NCBI GenBank assembly: GCA_900550445.1
Contig: URSF01000028.1
Location: 1 to 30,352, forward strand
Length of the DNA stretch: 30,352 nucleotides
From: an uncultured Rhodospirillaceae bacterium
Lineage (GTDB): Bacteria; Pseudomonadota; Alphaproteobacteria; CAAGCB01; CAG-977
Reading direction: 5' to 3'
Below, piece after piece: positions 1 to 6,993 of the stretch (the stretch's first letter is position 1; every line of letters starts with the position of its first letter). The notes under the pieces were generated by a model. The model had not been told where the DNA came from, ran no database searches, and saw nothing but the letters and a program-made list of their open reading frames with translations. The position numbers and the translations under genes were made by a program.

Positions 1-240
1 CAGGCTTGTCATCTCCTTCTTTGCCGTCTTTACCGTCATTTGTCGGAGCAGGCTTATCTTCTTCTTCTTTGCCGTCTTTACCGTCATTTGTCGGAGCAGG
101 CTTATCTTCTTCTTCTTTGCCGTCTTTACCGTCATTTGTCGGAGCAGGCTTGTCTTCTTCTTCTTTGCCGTCTTTACCGTCATTTGTCGGTGCGGGCTTG
201 TCTTCTTCTTTGCCGTCCTTCTGCTGGGCCGGCTGGTAAC
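1..240 (-). repeat. 48-bp tandem array A (C-terminal, open at edge)
   Basis: Four full 48-bp units (1-48, 49-96, 97-144, 145-192) plus a degenerate partial one are nearly identical and in frame. Each encodes a 16-residue Asp/Lys/Glu-rich unit ending KPAPTN. The array reaches the window edge, so its copy number is unknown. It is coding, not a CRISPR array, because there are no distinct spacers. Confidence 0.9.
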
Positions 241-2500
241 CCAACCCTTCTTTTTTAAGGCTGTTCATGAATTCTTTACCGACATCTTCGGGTCTTTCTA
301 TGCCGGCAGCTTTACGTTTTTCTTCAATAGCTCCAAAACGCTGATCAATACTGGCGGCATGCTCAGCATCTGCCAAATATTTCTTCCGCATTTCTTCAGC
401 TTTTTTTAACAATTCTTCTGATGGAATGAAATCACCATGTACTTTCATACCCAATGTATACATGGCCAAAAACATTTGTTCTTTATATTCTTTCGGCCCT
501 TCCAGATTAGCGGACGTCCAGCCTTTTTCCTGTCCCAGACGAACTAAAGCCAAAGCATCTTCAAAGGAGACATGAGGATCTTCGCCTTCTTTCGTATCAT
601 AATGAACGTCAATCTGCCCCGGACGATTGTAAACTCTGGCTCCTGATTCCAAATCCATTTTTACATATGGATTTTTTTTGTCGCCGCTGTTATCTTTTAA
701 GGTAGAAGTTTTGAATTGTCTAAACGGACAAAGATGAGACGGATCATTTTCCACGTCTTCAAGCATCATATACCTGTTTTTGAACGCGGTATTCATCATC
801 TGTTCAAGCAGATCGTCCGTCTTATTTATATCGATGTCAGTATTTATATTTTCGGTTTCTGCCGTATTTCCAAAATGAAATGAACCGACATTTTCGTCAT
901 TTGTATTTGCCGGAGCTGCAGGCGTATCTTCTGATTCATTGCCCTCGTTTGTGTTTGCCGGAGCTGCAGGCGTATCTTCTGATTCATTGCCCTCGTTTGT
1001 GTTTGCCGGAGCGGCAGGTACGTCATCTGCTTCATTGCCTTCGTTTTCATTTACCGGAGCTGCAGGTACGTCATCTGCTTCATTGCCTTCGTTTTCATTT
1101 ACCGGAGCTGCAGGTACGTCATCTGCTTCATTGCCTTCGTTTTCATTTACCGGAGCAGCGGGCGCGTCAGCGGCTTCGTTGCCTTCGTTTTCAGCTGCGG
1201 GTTTCGCCGGAACTTCTTCAAATTCGACGTCTTCGATATTTTCATCTTGACGGCTCGAATTAACTTCGTTCAACATCGTGGGAGCTGCGTTTAGTTTCTC
1301 TACTTCCTGAGCCATAAATTTATTGGCTGCTTCTTTAGCATTTCTTAAATTAGCAAGAATTTGCGAGTCTAAATTCTGACTTTCAGCTCGGTCATAAAGT
1401 TGTCCTAAAAGTTCGGAAGCTTTCTGCGTCGCGGCAGCAGGTGTCATACCTGATCCCACATAGTCAGCCACAACATGCTGTAAATCAAAAGCAAAAGCTT
1501 CAAATGATTCTTTTGACGGTTTTTGCGCATAATTGCCCAAGGACTGAGCTAAATTGGCTTCCTGACCTTCAAGAACTATCGGTTCCTGCGCTCTTTCAGG
1601 CATTTCATTTCCTCTGACGGCGGGCAGAACGGTGTTTACCGTTTCAGCCGTCTGTTCAACGCGTACAGGGTGCAGATCCGGCTGTTCCTGTTCAGCCGTC
1701 TGTTCGACACGCACGGGGTGCAGATCGGGCTGTTCTTGCTGCGTTTCCTGAGTTCTGGCCGGCATTTCTTGTCCCCGGACGGCGGGTAACGTCGTGTTTT
1801 CTACATCTTGAAGATTTTCAGCCATGTTTTCTTTCCCTTCATTCTTTTTCATAACATCATAATAACCTGCAACCTGATCTGCCGCTTTATCGGCCCAGTT
1901 TATCATTGTGGTTACTTTTCCTGCGGCGAATTTATGATCGGCCGCTAAAATCTCGGTGTTAATGTCATTCAACACCTTGTTAATTGTTTCTTTCATTTCC
2001 TGCGGAGCCATGCCTTTTGCCAGGCAATCACACATCAGCAGATCAAGATCGGCGTAAAAAGATTTTTTATTTTCATTATTCTTTTCGGCGCCGCCCCGTA
2101 CCGCATAGGCAATGGCGCTTTCCCTGAACTTTTCTTCCGGTGTGCGGGAATCCTGAGCGTTCACAGGCACTGCAATACCGTTGACAGCATCATAATAACG
2201 TGCAACGCGATCCATGGCTTTATCCGCCCGGTTTTGCATTGTGGTTATTTTTCCGTCGCCGAATCTGTTGTCGCCGGCCAAACCGTCAGAACGGATTTCA
2301 TTCAAAGTCCGGGACAGATCCTGTTTGATTTCATCGGGAGTTTTTCCCGCCGCCAGACTTTCTTTTACAAAGCCGTCCAAATCGGCATAGAAAGATTCTT
2401 TGTTCCGCGCATTATTAATGCTGCCGCTCTGCGATGCATAAATCGCCGCAGTTTCCTTGAATTTTTTCTGTATCTGTGTTTCAGATAAAGTGTCAGTCAT
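1..2500 (-). CDS. Large repeat protein, open at left window edge
   Basis: An uninterrupted reading frame starts at ATG 2500, after an AAAGG ribosome site, and reads 833 codons to the edge without a stop, so the C-terminus is missing. I do not recognise the family. There is no signal peptide or membrane segment. Residues about 8-105 and 119-214 are two copies of a helical unit (shared blocks SFYADLD and ADKA..-VA-YYD), and about 325-395 is a weaker third copy. Between units 2 and 3 lies a Pro/Glu linker with a duplicated 16-residue block (QEQPDLHPVRVEQTAE). Residues about 437-533 are six acidic Pro/Ala-rich 16-mers (EGNEADDVPAAPVNEN type). A non-repetitive domain follows (about 540-750), then Lys/Asp/Glu 16-mers to the edge. 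It sits downstream of pgk but has its own leader and lies beyond the pgk terminator. A surface, scaffold or secreted role is only a guess. Confidence 0.85.
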   Translation of the reverse strand, partial: MTDTLSETQIQKKFKETAAIYASQSGSINNARNKESFYADLDGFVKESLAAGKTPDEIKQDLSRTLNEIRSDGLAGDNRFGDGKITTMQNRADKAMDRVARYYDAVNGIAVPVNAQDSRTPEEKFRESAIAYAVRGGAEKNNENKKSFYADLDLLMCDCLAKGMAPQEMKETINKVLNDINTEILAADHKFAAGKVTTMINWADKAADQVAGYYDVMKKNEGKENMAENLQDVENTTLPAVRGQEMPARTQETQQEQPDLHPVRVEQTAEQEQPDLHPVRVEQTAETVNTVLPAVRGNEMPERAQEPIVLEGQEANLAQSLGNYAQKPSKESFEAFAFDLQHVVADYVGSGMTPAAATQKASELLGQLYDRAESQNLDSQILANLRNAKEAANKFMAQEVEKLNAAPTMLNEVNSSRQDENIEDVEFEEVPAKPAAENEGNEAADAPAAPVNENEGNEADDVPAAPVNENEGNEADDVPAAPVNENEGNEADDVPAAPANTNEGNESEDTPAAPANTNEGNESEDTPAAPANTNDENVGSFHFGNTAETENINTDIDINKTDDLLEQMMNTAFKNRYMMLEDVENDPSHLCPFRQFKTSTLKDNSGDKKNPYVKMDLESGARVYNRPGQIDVHYDTKEGEDPHVSFEDALALVRLGQEKGWTSANLEGPKEYKEQMFLAMYTLGMKVHGDFIPSEELLKKAEEMRKKYLADAEHAASIDQRFGAIEEKRKAAGIERPEDVGKEFMNSLKKEGLGYQPAQQKDGKEEDKPAPTNDGKDGKEEEDKPAPTNDGKDGKEEEDKPAPTNDGKDGKEEEDKPAPTNDGKDGKEGDDKP
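902..1189 (-). repeat. 48-bp tandem array B (six units)
   Basis: Six in-frame 48-bp units (902-949, 950-997, 998-1045, 1046-1093, 1094-1141, 1142-1189) encode acidic 16-mers of the type EGNEADDVPAAPVNEN. Units 4 and 5 (1046-1141) are identical to each other. The outer units have diverged at a few codons, which suggests recent slippage or unequal exchange in the middle of the array. Confidence 0.92.
1643..1738 (-). repeat. 48-bp duplication C in linker
   Basis: Two adjacent 48-bp copies (1643-1690, 1691-1738) encode two copies of the 16-mer QEQPDLHPVRVEQTAE. The sequence is unrelated to arrays A and B, but the period is the same. Confidence 0.85.
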
Positions 2501-2556
2501 AGAAAACCTTTCCAAATTAAATTATTTTTATCGTAGCACACTTTTTTTAGAAAATA

Positions 2557-2570
2557 TATGACAAAAATTT
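2557..2570 (-). promoter_or_regulatory. 14-mer shared with upstream of HELGH gene
   Basis: On the minus strand this reads AAATTTTTGTCATA and lies 56 nt upstream of the start at 2500. The same 14 bases occur at 9367-9380, 18 nt upstream of the other large gene. It contains TTGTCA, which resembles a -35 box, but I could not pair it with a well-spaced -10. It could be a shared operator or leader element, or AT-rich chance. Confidence 0.35.
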
Positions 2571-2624
2571 GAAAAAAATTTTTTCACTTTTATCTGGGAA
2601 AAAAAGAATATTTTATCAAATTTT

Positions 2625-2660
2625 GACAAAAAAAGCCGCGTTTGAGAACAAACGCGGCTT
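2625..2660 (-). terminator. pgk intrinsic terminator
   Basis: A perfect 12-bp stem (2633-2644 with 2649-2660, loop 2645-2648) is followed on the minus strand by a run of seven T. It lies 22 nt past the pgk stop and separates pgk from the large repeat gene. Confidence 0.93.
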
Positions 2661-2681
2661 CTGCGTGTTTTTTGAAAAGTT

Positions 2682-3872
2682 TTATTTTTCCAAAACTTTT
2701 ACGCCCGGCAGAGTTTTGCCTTCCATCCATTCCAGGAAAGCGCCGCCCGCGGCGGACAAATAAGACAATTTATCCGCAACGCCGGCTTTTTTCAGCGCGG
2801 AAACCGTATCGCCGCCGCCGCCGATGGATTTTAATCCCTTGGCTGTCAGGTCGGCAACCGCTTCGGCAATCGCAAAAGTCGCTTTGTTAAACGGTTTGAT
2901 TTCAAACGCGCCGACAGGACCGTTCCAAATAACCGTTTTGCATTCCGCCAGCTTTTTGACAACTTCGTCAACAGACTTCGGGCCAATGTCCAAAATCATC
3001 ATATCGGCCGGAACGGCGTTAACGTCTACCGTTTCATTTTCGGCGTTTTCGGCAAATTCTTTTGCTACGACAACATCAACCGGCAGGATAATTTCGCATT
3101 TTGCCGCTTCGGCTTTTTTCATGATTTCGCGCGCCGTGTCGGCCATTTCTTTTTCACACAGGGAATTACCGACGTTAACGCCTTTGGCAAACAGGAACGT
3201 GTTCGCCATGCCGCCGCCGATGACCAGCTTGTCCACTTTGGCAACCAGGTTGCCCAGCAGATCCAGTTTCGTGGAAACTTTCGCTCCGCCGACAATGGCC
3301 GCAACCGGACGAACCGGATTGCCCAAAGCGGCGTCCAAAGCTTCCAGTTCAGCCTGCATCAGCAGACCGGCCGCGTTCGGTTTCAGCTTTGCCATGCCTT
3401 CGGTCGACGCATGGGCGCGGTGAGCGCAGGAAAAAGCGTCGTTGACGTAAATGTCAATATCTTTTGCCAGCTTGGCGGCGAATTCAGGGTCGTTCTTTTC
3501 TTCCTGAGCATAAAAACGCAGGTTTTCCAGCATAATGACGTCGCCGTCTTTCATTGCTTTGATCGCGGCTTCGACTTTGGGACCGATGCAGTCGTCAACG
3601 AAAACGATTTTTTGTCCCAGAGCCTTTTCAACGTCGGGAACGATCTGCCCCAGCGACATTTCGGGGACAACCTGACCTTTGGGGCGGCCGAAGTGAGAAG
3701 CGATAACGACTTTCGCCCCTTTGTCCGTTAAAGCTTTGACTGTCGGAACAAAACGGTCGATGCGAGTCGTATCCGTTACTTTTCCGTCTTTGAACGGAAC
3801 GTTTAAATCGGCGCGGACAAAGACAACTTTGCCTTTGGCGTCCAAATCTTTAATTGTGTTAAAATGAGCCAT
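2682..3872 (-). CDS. pgk: Phosphoglycerate kinase
   Basis: Catalyses 1,3-bisphosphoglycerate + ADP to 3-phosphoglycerate + ATP, the first ATP-yielding step of glycolysis, in the cytosol. The 396 residues match the usual family length. The N-terminal substrate loop (RADLNVPFKDG, about 21-31), the GGAKVSTKLDLL block near 200 and the C-terminal nucleotide loop GGGDTVSALKKAG near 350 are all present. An AAAGGAAAA ribosome site precedes the ATG. It follows gap on the same strand with 72 nt between, and a hairpin sits in that gap. The order gap-pgk is common in proteobacteria. Nothing looks damaged. Confidence 0.98.
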   Translation of the reverse strand: MAHFNTIKDLDAKGKVVFVRADLNVPFKDGKVTDTTRIDRFVPTVKALTDKGAKVVIASHFGRPKGQVVPEMSLGQIVPDVEKALGQKIVFVDDCIGPKVEAAIKAMKDGDVIMLENLRFYAQEEKNDPEFAAKLAKDIDIYVNDAFSCAHRAHASTEGMAKLKPNAAGLLMQAELEALDAALGNPVRPVAAIVGGAKVSTKLDLLGNLVAKVDKLVIGGGMANTFLFAKGVNVGNSLCEKEMADTAREIMKKAEAAKCEIILPVDVVVAKEFAENAENETVDVNAVPADMMILDIGPKSVDEVVKKLAECKTVIWNGPVGAFEIKPFNKATFAIAEAVADLTAKGLKSIGGGGDTVSALKKAGVADKLSYLSAAGGAFLEWMEGKTLPGVKVLEK

Positions 3873-3884
3873 TTTCTTTTCCTT

Positions 3885-3930
3885 TTATATAAAAAGAAGC
3901 GGCTCCCTCCTTTGAGGGAGGAAGCCGCTT
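3885..3930 (-). terminator. Hairpin between gap and pgk
   Basis: A 14-bp GC-rich stem with one bulge pairs 3897-3910 with 3916-3930 (loop TTTGA). On the minus strand it is followed by TTCTTTTTATAT. It begins 14 nt past the gap stop and lies upstream of pgk. It could be a full gap terminator or a partial one that leaves pgk at a lower level or protects the gap mRNA end. Confidence 0.8.
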
Positions 3931-3944
3931 TCCGGTTTAAATTC

Positions 3945-4955
3945 TTAGATGAATTTCGCCATGGCGACGGCTGTGTCGGACATACGATTGGAGAAGCCCC
4001 ATTCGTTGTCGTACCAGCTTAAAATGCGCAGGAAGTTGCCGTCAATGACTTTCGTCTGATCGGCATGGAAGATCGAGCTGAAGCTGGTATGTGTGAAATC
4101 AACGGAAACCAGCGGCAGATCGTTGTAACCCAGAATGCCTTTCAGGCGGCTGGATTCGGAAGCTTCCTTAATGGCGGCGTTGACTTCTTCTTCCGTCGTG
4201 TTTTTGGACAGTTCGACTTTCAGGTCAACAACGGATACGTCCGGCGTCGGAACGCGAATCGCGGAACCCTGCAGTTTTCCGGCCAGTTCCGGCAGAACCA
4301 GACCGACAGCCTTTGCGGCGCCCGTCGTTGTCGGAATCATGGACAAAGCGGCGGCGCGGGCACGGTACAAATCTTTATGCAGCGTGTCGACCGTGCGCTG
4401 GTCGCCCGTGTAAGAGTGAATTGTCGTCATATAACCGCGGACAATACCGAATTTGTCATTCAGGACTTTAGCAACCGGGGACAGGCAGTTCGTCGTGCAG
4501 GAAGCGTTGGAAACAATTTTATGTTCCGCTGTCAGCTTGTCGTCGTTGACGCCGTAAACAACCGTCAGATCGGCGCCTTTGGACGGAGCGGAAACCAGAA
4601 CGCGTTTGGCGCCTGCTTCCAGATGAACTTTCGCTTTGTCAGCGTCCGTGAAACGGCCCGTGCATTCATACACGATATCGATGTTCATTTCTTTCCAGGG
4701 CAGTTTTGTCGGGTCGGCTTCAGCCAGAACTTTTACCGTTTTGCCGTTAACCGTGATGGAATCATCTGTCGCGGAAACTTCGCCGGGGAAAGGACCGTGA
4801 ACGGAATCGAACTTCAACAAATGAGCGTTGGCTTTCGGCGAACCGAGGTCGTTGATCGCAACGACGTCAACATCTGTACGGCCGGATTCCGCCAAAGCGC
4901 GGAAAGCCAAACGACCGATACGGCCAAATCCATTAATCGCAACGCGAACTGCCAT
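3945..4955 (-). CDS. gap: Glyceraldehyde-3-phosphate dehydrogenase
   Basis: Oxidises and phosphorylates glyceraldehyde-3-phosphate to 1,3-bisphosphoglycerate with NAD, the step before pgk. The 336 residues are a full-length type I enzyme. The Rossmann motif (INGFGRIGR, 7-15) is followed by an acidic residue in INDLG (D36), which favours NAD over NADP. The active-site Cys is C153 in SNASCTTNC, and the base His is H180 in TTIHSYTG. An AAGGAG ribosome site lies 8 nt before the ATG. The leader upstream carries an imperfect inverted repeat at 4995-5017. Confidence 0.98.
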   Translation of the reverse strand: MAVRVAINGFGRIGRLAFRALAESGRTDVDVVAINDLGSPKANAHLLKFDSVHGPFPGEVSATDDSITVNGKTVKVLAEADPTKLPWKEMNIDIVYECTGRFTDADKAKVHLEAGAKRVLVSAPSKGADLTVVYGVNDDKLTAEHKIVSNASCTTNCLSPVAKVLNDKFGIVRGYMTTIHSYTGDQRTVDTLHKDLYRARAAALSMIPTTTGAAKAVGLVLPELAGKLQGSAIRVPTPDVSVVDLKVELSKNTTEEEVNAAIKEASESSRLKGILGYNDLPLVSVDFTHTSFSSIFHADQTKVIDGNFLRILSWYDNEWGFSNRMSDTAVAMAKFI

Positions 4956-4994
4956 GTATTTTCTCCTTAAATAACAAAAATGTTTTTTAATGAC

Positions 4995-5017
4995 GCACTC
5001 TTTAACCTAAAGAATGC
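4995..5017 (-). promoter_or_regulatory. Inverted repeat in gap leader
   Basis: The 10-bp arms 4995-5004 and 5008-5017 match with one mismatch around a 3-nt centre, 40 nt upstream of the gap start. No T run follows, so it is not a terminator. It could be an mRNA hairpin or a regulator site. A possible -10 (TATAAC on the minus strand) lies just upstream. Confidence 0.4.
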
Positions 5018-5302
5018 GGATTGAACTTCAAAAGCATTGTTATATTTGCCACAAATTGAAAAAAAAAGAAAGCCTTTCCTTCGGATTAAATCATATTTAT
5101 GGCAGAATTTTATAACCCATTGTTTTATTTCAAAAAATTTACGGGCATTTTGACGGGGAAAAGGCCGTCCGTCATATCGTGGCCGCCATAAAAACGTCCG
5201 ATTCGTTTTAAACGGTGACGGCCGGGGCTGTCTTTTGAAAAAAAATATGTTACAACTAAAGAAGAGTTATACGATTGTTGATATTTTTAGCGCGGGGGAG
5301 AG
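5018..5302. other. Intergenic region between gap and lipoprotein gene
   Basis: The 347-nt gene-free stretch 4956-5302 separates two divergent genes. It holds the gap leader, AT-rich sequence, and a 7-bp inverted repeat GGCCGTC/GACGGCC (5163-5169 with 5217-5223). I see no RNA gene or repeat. A promoter for the lipoprotein gene should lie within about 5230-5285, but no box is convincing. Confidence 0.4.
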
Positions 5303-6061
5303 ATGAAAAAAATACGCCTTTTTTTACTGACCGGTTTGTTTTTGTTTGGCGGCTGCGCCGTTACGCATTATGACAGTCTGGATCAAAAGCCGCAGACGGA
5401 TATTCTGATTTCTTCCAACGTTTCCGCGCAGATTTGGATCAATGGGCAGAAAATTCAGGAAAACGCCAAAGAACATTTGCTGAAACAGGCCGGTCTGGAT
5501 ATCGTGACGCTGAAAGCCGACGGATACCATGAAGCGCGGGTGATCGTTTACCGCAGTCTGCCGGAAAAAAAGAATGTTTCTTCGCACCAAAGTTCTGTTT
5601 CCTGGACAACCCGGAAAGGGGCGGATATCAGTTCCGATTTGTCTGATCTGGGAGCCGACGCCGCGACGACCAGCCCGACGTCAACGGTAATGCTGCCGGT
5701 CAATCTGGTAAAGTTTGTCGTAAACATTGCCGCTCTGCCGTTCAGTTTTACGACGGATTTCAATCCGTTCGGATATTATTTGGCTTATGATAAAAATCAG
5801 TTTTACGTTGAAATGATGCCTTCGGACATTTCCGAGTTATCCGTTTTTGACGCGTTTAAAATGCAGGTTAAGGTTTTTGTTTTGAAAAACTATCCCGAAC
5901 TGGCCAAAAGCAATCCGGAATACGTCGCGGCTTTGTCGCGATTTTCCGGAATAACGCAAGATGACGTCAAAACCGTTTTATCCGGCGCGCTGACGCCGGC
6001 GGCAGCCGCGGACGCAATCGCCGAAAAAATGGCGGCTGTGCACGGCGACGCGTCAGTTTAG
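5303..6061 (+). CDS. Lipoprotein with PEGA-like domain
   Basis: A GGGGGAGAG ribosome site precedes the ATG. Residues 1-18 form a lipoprotein signal (KK, hydrophobic core, LFGGC with C18 as the lipidation site), so the mature protein should sit in the cell envelope. Residues about 30-80 (ILISSNVSAQIWINGQK, then VTLKADGY) resemble the small PEGA beta-sandwich fold of surface proteins. A short hydrophobic stretch follows near 130-150 (VNLVKFVVNIAALPFSF). The C-terminal 60 residues look helical. The specific family is not recognised. The gene stands alone, and its 3' end overlaps the aldo/keto reductase gene by 9 nt in convergent orientation. Confidence 0.8.
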   Translation: MKKIRLFLLTGLFLFGGCAVTHYDSLDQKPQTDILISSNVSAQIWINGQKIQENAKEHLLKQAGLDIVTLKADGYHEARVIVYRSLPEKKNVSSHQSSVSWTTRKGADISSDLSDLGADAATTSPTSTVMLPVNLVKFVVNIAALPFSFTTDFNPFGYYLAYDKNQFYVEMMPSDISELSVFDAFKMQVKVFVLKNYPELAKSNPEYVAALSRFSGITQDDVKTVLSGALTPAAAADAIAEKMAAVHGDASV

Positions 6062-6886
6062 CGGAAATGTCGCGTTTAAAGCGTCCGTTTCTTCTTCGGA
6101 CAAATGGATTGACTGCGCCTGAAAATAAGACAGCAGTGTTTCTTCTGTCTGGGATTTGACCAGAACGCCGACGTTTTCTTTTGCAAACAGCCAGGCCAAA
6201 GCAATTTGCCGGGGTGTGGCGTTGTGGTCTTCGGCGATTCTTTGCAGCACTCTGTTTTCATAGGCCGAAGGATAAACGTCCAAAGGAGCATAAGCGATCA
6301 GCGGGATTTTCTTTTTCTGGCAAAACGGCAGCAGTTCCTTTTCCATTTGTCTGTGAACCAGATTAAAGTAAGCCTGATTCACGGCCGTTTCGCCGGCTTC
6401 TTTAAAAGAAAGCCATTCTTTTAAATCATTCAGGTCAAAATGGGAAACGCCGAAGGCCAGTATTTTCCCGTCGTTTTTCAAATCGGTGAAAGCCTCCAGC
6501 ACCTCTTCGGGGTGGCCGTTACGGGACATGCCCCAGTGCAGCAGATACATATCCAGATAATCTGTCTGAAGCCGTTCAAGGCTTTTGTCGCAGGATTCGA
6601 TAATTTGTTCATAAGTCGTAAATTCCGGCGATACTTTAGAGGTCAGAAATACTTCTTTGCGGCAATCGGACACCGCTTCGCCCAGGACTTCCTCCGCGCC
6701 GCCGTTGCCGTACATTTCAGCAGTGTCAAAGACACGGTATCCTATTTCCAAAGCCCGGCGGATTAACGCGGTTTCTTTGAAATAAGCGCCGGCGTCTTCG
6801 CCGAAATACCACATACCCAGTCCCAGCGCGGGAACAATTCGCCCTGATGGCAGGGTAATCGTTTTATTTTTCTGCTTTTTCTCCAT
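6053..6886 (-). CDS. Aldo/keto reductase
   Basis: Probable NADPH-dependent reductase of aldehydes or ketones in the AKR superfamily (TIM barrel, cytosol). The 277-residue length fits. The catalytic tetrad is visible as D54 and Y59 (FDTAEMYGNG), K84 (LTSKV) and H117 (YLLHWG). The C-terminal cofactor region has the usual VLVKSQT-type block (GVLVKSQTEE). No clear ribosome site precedes ATG 6886, so this start is the least certain part, though the N-terminus (LPSGRIVPALGLG) is typical. The substrate cannot be told. The gene lies just past the terminator of the HELGH gene and is probably transcribed on its own. Confidence 0.93.
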   Translation of the reverse strand: MEKKQKNKTITLPSGRIVPALGLGMWYFGEDAGAYFKETALIRRALEIGYRVFDTAEMYGNGGAEEVLGEAVSDCRKEVFLTSKVSPEFTTYEQIIESCDKSLERLQTDYLDMYLLHWGMSRNGHPEEVLEAFTDLKNDGKILAFGVSHFDLNDLKEWLSFKEAGETAVNQAYFNLVHRQMEKELLPFCQKKKIPLIAYAPLDVYPSAYENRVLQRIAEDHNATPRQIALAWLFAKENVGVLVKSQTEETLLSYFQAQSIHLSEEETDALNATFPLN

Positions 6887-6947
6887 TTGTTCAGAATAGA
6901 ATGATTGAAAAAGAAGAACAATATGAAATTAAGGTAAAGGTATAATA

Positions 6948-6976
6948 AAAAAACGGAGAAGATTTCTCCGTTTTTT
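6948..6976 (-). terminator. Terminator of the HELGH gene
   Basis: A perfect 13-bp stem (6948-6960 with 6964-6976, 3-nt loop) has A/T tracts on both sides, so it can work in both directions. It lies 17 nt past the stop of the minus-strand gene. Confidence 0.92.
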
Positions 6977-6993
6977 CATAAAATTAAGCCGTT

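Noticed and set aside
1..240. CRISPR array
   Set aside because: The units are nearly identical across their full 48 bp, with no distinct spacers, and they lie in frame in a gene.
1..1263. Plus-strand open frames over the repeat arrays
   Set aside because: They are shadows of the 48-bp repeats. The minus frame is open for 833 codons with a ribosome site and clear protein character.
4065..4970. 301-codon frame opposite gap
   Set aside because: It is antisense to gap, a gene with full family match. Its composition is a mirror effect.
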